DNA of 64,000 bases, from contig JARGOG010000008.1 of the NCBI GenBank assembly GCA_029212785.1, positions 1 to 64,000 on the forward strand, read 5' to 3'. This document shows, piece after piece, positions 63,331 through 64,000 of the stretch (positions are counted from its first letter, which is position 1; each line of letters starts with the position of its first letter). The DNA is from Thalassobaculaceae bacterium (lineage in GTDB: Bacteria; Pseudomonadota; Alphaproteobacteria; Thalassobaculales; Thalassobaculaceae). The notes beneath the pieces are model-generated. The model saw only the letters and a program-made list of their open reading frames with translations. It did no database searches and had not been told where the DNA came from. The translations under genes and the position numbers were made by a program.

Positions 63331-64000
63331 ATGTCACACGATACGAGCCTGATGACCGCGCCGCTGGATGCGCCGAGTGCCCGGATGTACGCCGAGGTGA
63401 CGGGGATGCTCGCCCGCTTCAACGGCGCCCTCGATCCGGCCAACGACGCCCAGAACCTGGACCCGTCCGAGACCACGGCGGCCCTGCGGCTCGCCCTGGT
63501 GGCGATGACCGAAGCGCAGAAACGCATTGAGCGTCAGCAGGCGCGTATCGCCGAACTTGAGAGCCTGTCGGTCACCGACGAGCTGACCGGCGCCATGAAC
63601 CGCCGCGGCTTCGACATGCAGCTGCGCAAGGCGATGGCGCAGTCCAAGCGGTTGAGCCATGACGACGAGGAGCAACAGGGCGGCGTGGTTCTGATGATCG
63701 ACCTGGATCGCTTCAAGGCGGTCAACGATACCTACGGTCATGCGGCCGGCGACGAACTGCTGCGATTGGTGTCCGGCGTGCTGACCCGCGACGTGCGCGA
63801 GAGCGACACCGTCGCCCGCCTCGGCGGCGATGAGTTCGCCGTCCTGATGCCGGACCTGGACGCGGCGGACGGACTGATCCGCGCCAAGCGCCTGGAGAAA
63901 CGCCTGAATGCCACGAGACTGAGCTGGAGGGAACTAGTGCTGCCGGTATCCGCCAGTGTCGGCGCGGTCGGCTATCGGCCGCAGGACCGGCCGGCCGAAG
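63331..64000 (+). CDS. diguanylate cyclase (GGDEF), truncated by window edge
   Basis: The open frame starts at the ATG at 63331 (GTGAGGTGACC upstream) and runs past the right edge. It begins with a coiled-coil region (AMTEAQKRIERQQARIAELESL) followed by the GGDEF domain with LTGAMNRRGF, DLDRFKAVNDTYGH and LGGDEFAV. An RxxD inhibition site (RESD) lies five residues before. There is no transmembrane or PAS segment in the visible part, so it is a soluble enzyme. It makes cyclic di-GMP. Confidence 0.92.
   Translation, partial: MSHDTSLMTAPLDAPSARMYAEVTGMLARFNGALDPANDAQNLDPSETTAALRLALVAMTEAQKRIERQQARIAELESLSVTDELTGAMNRRGFDMQLRKAMAQSKRLSHDDEEQQGGVVLMIDLDRFKAVNDTYGHAAGDELLRLVSGVLTRDVRESDTVARLGGDEFAVLMPDLDAADGLIRAKRLEKRLNATRLSWRELVLPVSASVGAVGYRPQDRPAE

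Overview
The window is chromosomal DNA of a high-GC alphaproteobacterium, most likely a free-living, flagellated Rhodospirillales-type bacterium. Evidence: the Caulobacter-style divK-pleD pair, an alphaproteobacterial-type L33 protein without zinc cysteines, EipB (DUF1849), GatCAB, a soluble fds-type formate dehydrogenase with fdsD and fdhD, and several compact PAS proteins. No rRNA, tRNA, IS element, prophage, integrase or CRISPR array was seen. Species-level identity cannot be read from the window.

Layout. 1-1220: the N-terminal part of a very large, probably surface or secreted, repeat protein that runs off the left edge; it is mostly Gly/Ser/Asp/Thr linker and enters a cadherin-like (tandem-95) repeat at the edge. 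1398-9180: a minus-strand cobalamin operon (btuB-btuF-btuC-cobQ-cbiB-cobO) behind a cobalamin riboswitch; no ATPase gene for the importer is present. 9284-11482: two cell-wall genes (L,D-transpeptidase and M15/DUF882 peptidase). 11490-17929: minus-strand formate dehydrogenase operon fdsG-fdsB-fdsA-fdhD-fdsD plus a small lipoprotein. 18144-26246: GNAT, LysR regulator and DegP protease, with five separate single-domain PAS proteins interspersed with an SDR and a phytanoyl-CoA-dioxygenase-like gene. 26426-29131: a lone hybrid CheA with two CheW-like domains and a receiver. 29312-31551: a three-gene catabolic operon (lambda-crystallin-type dehydrogenase, thioesterase, SDR). 31694-40395: AMP nucleosidase, PncC, ZntB, a divergent D-2-hydroxyacid dehydrogenase/TauD-type dioxygenase pair, a small Cys protein, a CheY-like receiver, a hybrid histidine kinase and a cupredoxin, with palindromic elements at several gene ends.

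40534-57964 is mostly housekeeping: gatCAB, ruvX, an AEC transporter, a class III CoA-transferase, pyrB with a pseudo-dihydroorotase, plsY, dprA, topA, rnr, a C-terminal processing protease and rpmG. 58007-64000 holds divK-pleD, a ROK sugar kinase, dinB with an N-terminal zinc-ribbon-like extension, eipB, and a diguanylate cyclase running off the right edge whose promoter carries a perfect DnaA box.

The most unusual signals are the five PAS singletons next to an isolated CheA, the dihydroorotase paralogue lacking its metal ligands, the importer without an ATPase, the DinB zinc-ribbon, and the DnaA box on a cyclic-di-GMP gene. Signalling genes (PleD, DivK, a second GGDEF protein, CheA, a hybrid kinase, a CheY-like protein) are dense, which fits a motile organism with a cell-cycle phosphorelay.
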